A stretch of DNA of 64,000 bases, from assembly GCA_034336665.1 (NCBI GenBank), contig CM067592.1:45227761-45291760 (forward strand), written 5' to 3'. The position numbers were made by a program, and so were the translations under genes. The notes beneath the pieces are model-generated. The model was not told where the DNA came from. It saw only the letters and a program-made list of their open reading frames with translations, and ran no database searches. This document shows positions 59,217 to 64,000 of this stretch, piece after piece. This stretch comes from Luscinia megarhynchos (Eukaryota > Chordata > Aves > Passeriformes > Turdidae). Numbering within the stretch: the first letter of the stretch is position 1; the number at the start of each line of letters is the position of its first letter.

Positions 59217-62200
59217 CTACGCCAGTGCAAAGAGAACCAAAACAAAACAGAAACAAAACCCACCTCCAGATGAGTGAATTACAGTCCATACTTTGCACCT
59301 AGCATTAGGAGTGACTTTCTAAAAACTGAAGCCTTAAACACCATGAAATTTATCACCTGCAAGTATTCATCTTTATATTGTGTTTATGAACGCAAATTTT
59401 TAACGGTTTCCTAACCCGTGGAAGAATTACTACTTAAATTATACTTTAGCAGCACTAAAATATAAAAATTCCAACATCCATGCAAAATCAGTATCAGGAA
59501 AGAGTAATATGAAGAAAATAAGGCATCACCTATTTTACATTCCTCCTGCCTTAGCACTTACAGGCTACAGAAGCATGGGAAGACGTATAAATAAGTCTTC
59601 ACAGCTATGGAATCTGTACTAGTCAGTAAGCAGCTGCCACACAGAGTCTGCTCTCTGCATTGCACCCCCGTCCTATCAGGTCTGTATTTAACTAATCAGA
59701 CATCTGCTCTGTACTGCAGCCTATTTTAATTTTGCTAGCTCAGGACAGAGACACTTCATCCTTCTAGTTATCCATGTCGTGATAACCACTCATACGCATA
59801 ACCTGAAGGAAAAAAAAAATTAAAAAACAAAACAAAACAAAACAATCAAACTCTGGTTAAGTCTATCTACTTCATTAAAATTCCACAAAGCTTACATAGT
59901 ACCTGAAGCTTCCAGTGCTAGTGATGTGAAGGTCATTCACCTCCAAGCAGTATTTTCCCAATCGTTATGAACACAAATAATTTTCACTGTGTGTCCATGC
60001 TATCCAACAATTTAACAGAGATGTCATTCTTCTGAGAAGTTCCACTAAGGCCTATGAAGCCAGCAACAAACGCAATAAACCCTCCCTCCCTTCCACCCCA
60101 CTATTCTGCCAAAACTAAACCACATCATGCTGTAAATAGGCATGACAACTGAAAACCCAGAAAAGTACACATCCTACTTCAGAGATCACCAACTGAACTA
60201 ACAAAAAACTAAAAACACATGAATGACCACTGGAACCATCTTTGAGTCCAAGCATCACGTCAACTTCTCTGACAGAATCCCTAGTGCAAGCAAACTTGTA
60301 GTATTGAGCTGTCCTCCAGCTTGTACCGTCACTCCACCACTTCCTTTTCAGTCCACCACAGCACTATTTCAGCTACATCTGCAGGTAATTGCAGATAGCT
60401 GAAGCACAGAAAACAACTTGTCCACAACGGCTCTGTGTTCCAGAAGTGCCCTCTCTCCCTAGACTGGGTCTCACTTCAGACTTAACTGTAGACTGGACTA
60501 TGGCCCTCTCCCAGCTCTTAGCTTTACAGGAGCATTTATATTGAGTAGCTTCTTGGTAGGTTTCCATCAACATATAGTTTGTACTCCAGCATTCTTTCCT
60601 GTGCAAGGACACTCCTTTTAAGAACTAGAAATTTTGTCCAGGTGTTCAAGAGAAAAAAGGTGTTTCTTCTCTCTTTGACTTGTGGCCATTTTTTACAAAA
60701 TTTTAGAGCTTTTCAATCTCTTGCTTTCAAATACTTTAACACAGATTGTAGTTTTTCCCTACTGTATCTTGTCTAAAACAGTCAGCTTTCTTAGGGAAGC
60801 AGCCTGATAATGCATGCATCTGTTTATTCTCAATCTCTTTTGAACTCCTTGACCAACTGCACTTTAATTTTTTAGAGAAAAAGAGGTCAAAAGGCAGGAA
60901 TGCACCTGATGGTGCATGACAGTATCTATCCAGGTAAAGGGTGACTCTTTAGAGGGCTGCTTGCCCTGAGAAGCTCAACACCAAAAAACTGGAAGAGACA
61001 CCCAGTAACTAACTCGTGAGTACAGCTTCTGCGAAAACATATTTTATTAGATTTTAGAGAACACTGCCAAATGACAAATCTTAAGGGAACTGTGCTATAA
61101 GAATCAGAGAAGGCTGATTTGTGGCCCAGTTTTTTACACTATGATGACTAAACCTATTCAAAGAGAAAGGTAAAAAAAAATGCTGGTAAATTAGGTATGC
61201 TGCGATTTTGTGAGTGCAAAAGAAAATGTCAAGTGGAGGAAGGAAAAAAGTGGATTTAGTGAAGCTGGCAGAAAACAAAACCTTGGAAGAATACAATAAC
61301 CACTCCTGTCCTAATACAATCTATACGTGCCTTTGGCTGGGGATCTCCCACTGCTACTGCCCTAATTTAAATGTGACACCCTTCCCAAGAACTAACACTG
61401 CTATACCTTGCCCCATAGAAAGCAGTCGACTTGGGAAGAACAGTTCTTCTATTATTATTGTTGTTGTTCTCCTTTTGCATTAAGAATGCATCACTTCAGA
61501 GACTGTAGAGATGCAAACTGCTGAGTAGTCTGCCTTCATAATCACTACAGATTACTAACTCTCACAAATATTTCAAACTCCCTCTGCAGTAAGCAACAAT
61601 AATTTTACTCAAAATTGTTTCCCATTAGAAAGAAAATAAAGGTAAAATAATTTTTTGGAACTACATGTAGAGAGATTTAAAATATAATTGTGTCTTTTTT
61701 CTGTACTGAAAAAGAAGTAACCTAAGCTAAGTCCAGCTTATTTGCAAACAGATGTTATAAAAAACTCAAATACAAACCTAATTAAACACTTAAGACTTGG
61801 TGTTTTGTCTTAGTTTTTATTAATCATATGGAAATTGTATCAAGATAATACTAGCATGCAGGAAAGTACAAGGAGCTAATAAAAGACACATATCCTGTAT
61901 AATTTTGTTTTCATGTTATTTTCAATCAGCATGTGGAAAACTATATATGGACAGTATGTTTTTCAGTCTTCTGTTATTGGTCATTAAGTTTAGTAGTTTA
62001 CTTGTGGAATACGACACTTTCCACAATGACAGGATCTCTCCAAATTCCAAATCATTCTTACTGTTTCTTGTTAGTACTCAAAATATTTTCTGGGACTACT
62101 GCTACTTTTTCCAGCCATACACTATGTATTTTTCTCATGTCCAACATGCAACAAGAGCAGACTGGATGGCAGTTATCAAGAACACTCTACCTAAATTTTA

Positions 62201-64000
62201 ACTAGCAAGATAAACTCACTGCCCTTCTTTAAACAGCACTGAACCAAAAGAGCACGCTGAACAGGAATACAGATTACTTCATATTTAAAGGAAGTTGCAT
62301 CAGGACAAAGTCATCAAATTGTTACTAGTAAAAGAAGCTGCATATGTCAGGCCACTAATACCTACAATCTTGTCCATAAAATTCAGCATTTCATTATCAT
62401 TCCCAAAAGTTATCATTTCACTGACATACTCAGTACAGTTTTGTCTCATTCTCATCTGTGTACCCATTAAATCCCATAAATGTAATGGTAATAAAGGTGA
62501 ATAAAGAGTATGCCTGCTTGTAAAACACCCTTTAGAAGTGTTTGTTCTGCCTATGTTTCTTGTAGTAATGTTTTATCTGAAAGCTTTTCCATTTTATTTG
62601 GGAAAAACTAGGTATTTTCATCAAAACAACACCCTTTGAGGTGTGTCTTTTTCATTGTTCTTTTCCTGTAAAATTATAAATACTGCAGCCACACACTGAT
62701 TATTAACCATTACAGAAGGGAATTGTTACCAAAGCAATTCCTGCAAATATCTGAAAATCACTTTCCTCTCCAACTCCCCGTATTTCCACTTAATGGTCCT
62801 GACAAAACACAAGAAACTACTCCATAACTCCCATCTCAGATTCAGAAAATAAACATCTATCCTGTACCCCACAAAAGATCTGTATTTTAAAAGTAAACTA
62901 ATACCTCAGGAGTATGCTCATGCATAGTCCATAGAAGGTTTACACAAGGACAATCTGATGGGTATGCCCTATAAAATCCAACCAGGCTGACCAGAAATCA
63001 TCAGCTGCATGTCTCCTCCTCACGCATGCATACTGAAAAGGAAATTATTTTCCCCCATGATACAAGTTGGTAAACATCAACATTTATAATCATTTTTATA
63101 TTTAACTATAGGCATCTAATGAGCTAATAAACTGAGAATTCTGCATATCCTACCTGATCCAACAATTCTAACAACTGTAATTTTAATTACATTTTAACAT
63201 TTCTGTTAGCCTGATCATACCTACAATAACAATAGATTCTTGGGCTGAACAGTTACATCCAAATGCAGTGGCTTATTCATTATCCAAGATCAACCTAATC
63301 ATAAGTACATTTTTTGGCCTAGGTTGAGTAAGCTCTGGAAGAGTTGTGCCCTACAAACTCAAAACCAAGACAAGGGAAATCACTTATGTGACAGGATGAA
63401 GCCACTGCAGGCCAGATGGCTTTGTAAGCATTACTGTCTTCTTCCATCTCTCCCACAGAAAGCAGCAGTGGCAGAAGTTTAACTTAGGTGTGGCATTACA
63501 AGATAGAGTTTACAAGCTCACACAACCCCCTTGTAGCTGGCACTATAGATACAAAGTCTGTAGGAAACCAAGAACATTATTGAGACAGCTACAGCCCCTC
63601 CACCTCCTGCCGCCAAGAACCTCACTCACTTCCACCACTGGCACTACAAACCTGGTTGGTGTCAACATCTCCAGGGAGAATCCAGTTGCTGGCCTGGTTT
63701 CTACTCAAGATGGTCTCACCTAGTACCTGCAGCACTCACACACAGAAAGTGAAATTACACAGAGAGGCAGTTAAGAAAAGATCTAATAAAACAGGACAGA
63801 CTGCAGGGATCAGGCACAGGGCTCAGCCAGACAAGGATAAAGACTGGCCACAGTTTACCTGTATGAGCCCTTTTTCTGTCTGGCCCCACCTTCTCAGATG
63901 GCATATTCCTACTGGCCTGTCCAACAACCCGGACCCTCAGGTTTGCATCCTTAGCCACAGAGTCTTTCTTTGTGTGCAACTTTCTGACAGCTCATCAGTT
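59217..64000. other. RNF38: RNF38 upstream intron, no exon seen
   Basis: I looked for a minus-strand exon that could precede SEDSP and found none. Simple sequence includes an AAAAC-type run at about 59820-59843 and a TTA/TTG-type run near 61451-61469. No LTR or LINE can be supported here. Confidence 0.45.

Noticed and set aside
59820..59843. AAAAC repeat as a transposon tail
   Set aside because: No LINE or SINE body adjoins it; it is treated as simple sequence.

Overview
The window looks like avian nuclear DNA, most probably the Z chromosome. The reasons are intron-split vertebrate genes with GT/AG borders, many 5'-truncated CR1 LINE copies, bird-type ERVL LTRs, and three genes (NANS, TRIM14, RNF38) whose human counterparts lie on chromosome 9, which largely corresponds to the avian Z. 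A songbird or other neoavian is likely, but the sequence alone does not settle this. I found no bacterial-type system, CRISPR array, operon or new multi-gene machine. The interesting parts are regulatory and repeat structure.

Layout. 1-305 is a CR1 fragment inside the last NANS intron. 637-846 is the last coding exon of NANS (+). 3549-11563 is TRIM14 (-), complete in six coding exons that add up to 429 residues with consistent phases. NANS and TRIM14 are convergent. The TRIM14 start lies in a CpG-rich island with a 15-16 bp G-rich minisatellite (11643-11850), and two IRF/ISRE-type elements lie just upstream (11938-11996). An ERVL-type solo LTR sits in TRIM14 intron 1.

12.1-30.6 kb is intergenic and repeat-rich. 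It holds a decayed minus-strand class I-like endogenous retrovirus with paired LTRs (12955-16406), several CR1 pieces, an ERVL LTR tail, a GC-rich unassigned block (20.5-21.35 kb), and a long CR1 copy with endonuclease and reverse transcriptase remnants (26.85-29.3 kb). I see no host gene between 16.9 and 30.6 kb.

30.7-64 kb belongs to RNF38 (-). It contains a long 3' UTR and ten coding exons that give the C-terminal 461 residues, including the complete RING-H2 finger. The alternative first exons lie beyond 64000. Its introns contain CR1 copies and one unassigned exon-like ORF (58022-58182).

Functionally the three genes are independent: NANS makes sialic acid precursors, TRIM14 is an antiviral signalling adaptor without a RING, and RNF38 is a nuclear E3 ubiquitin ligase.
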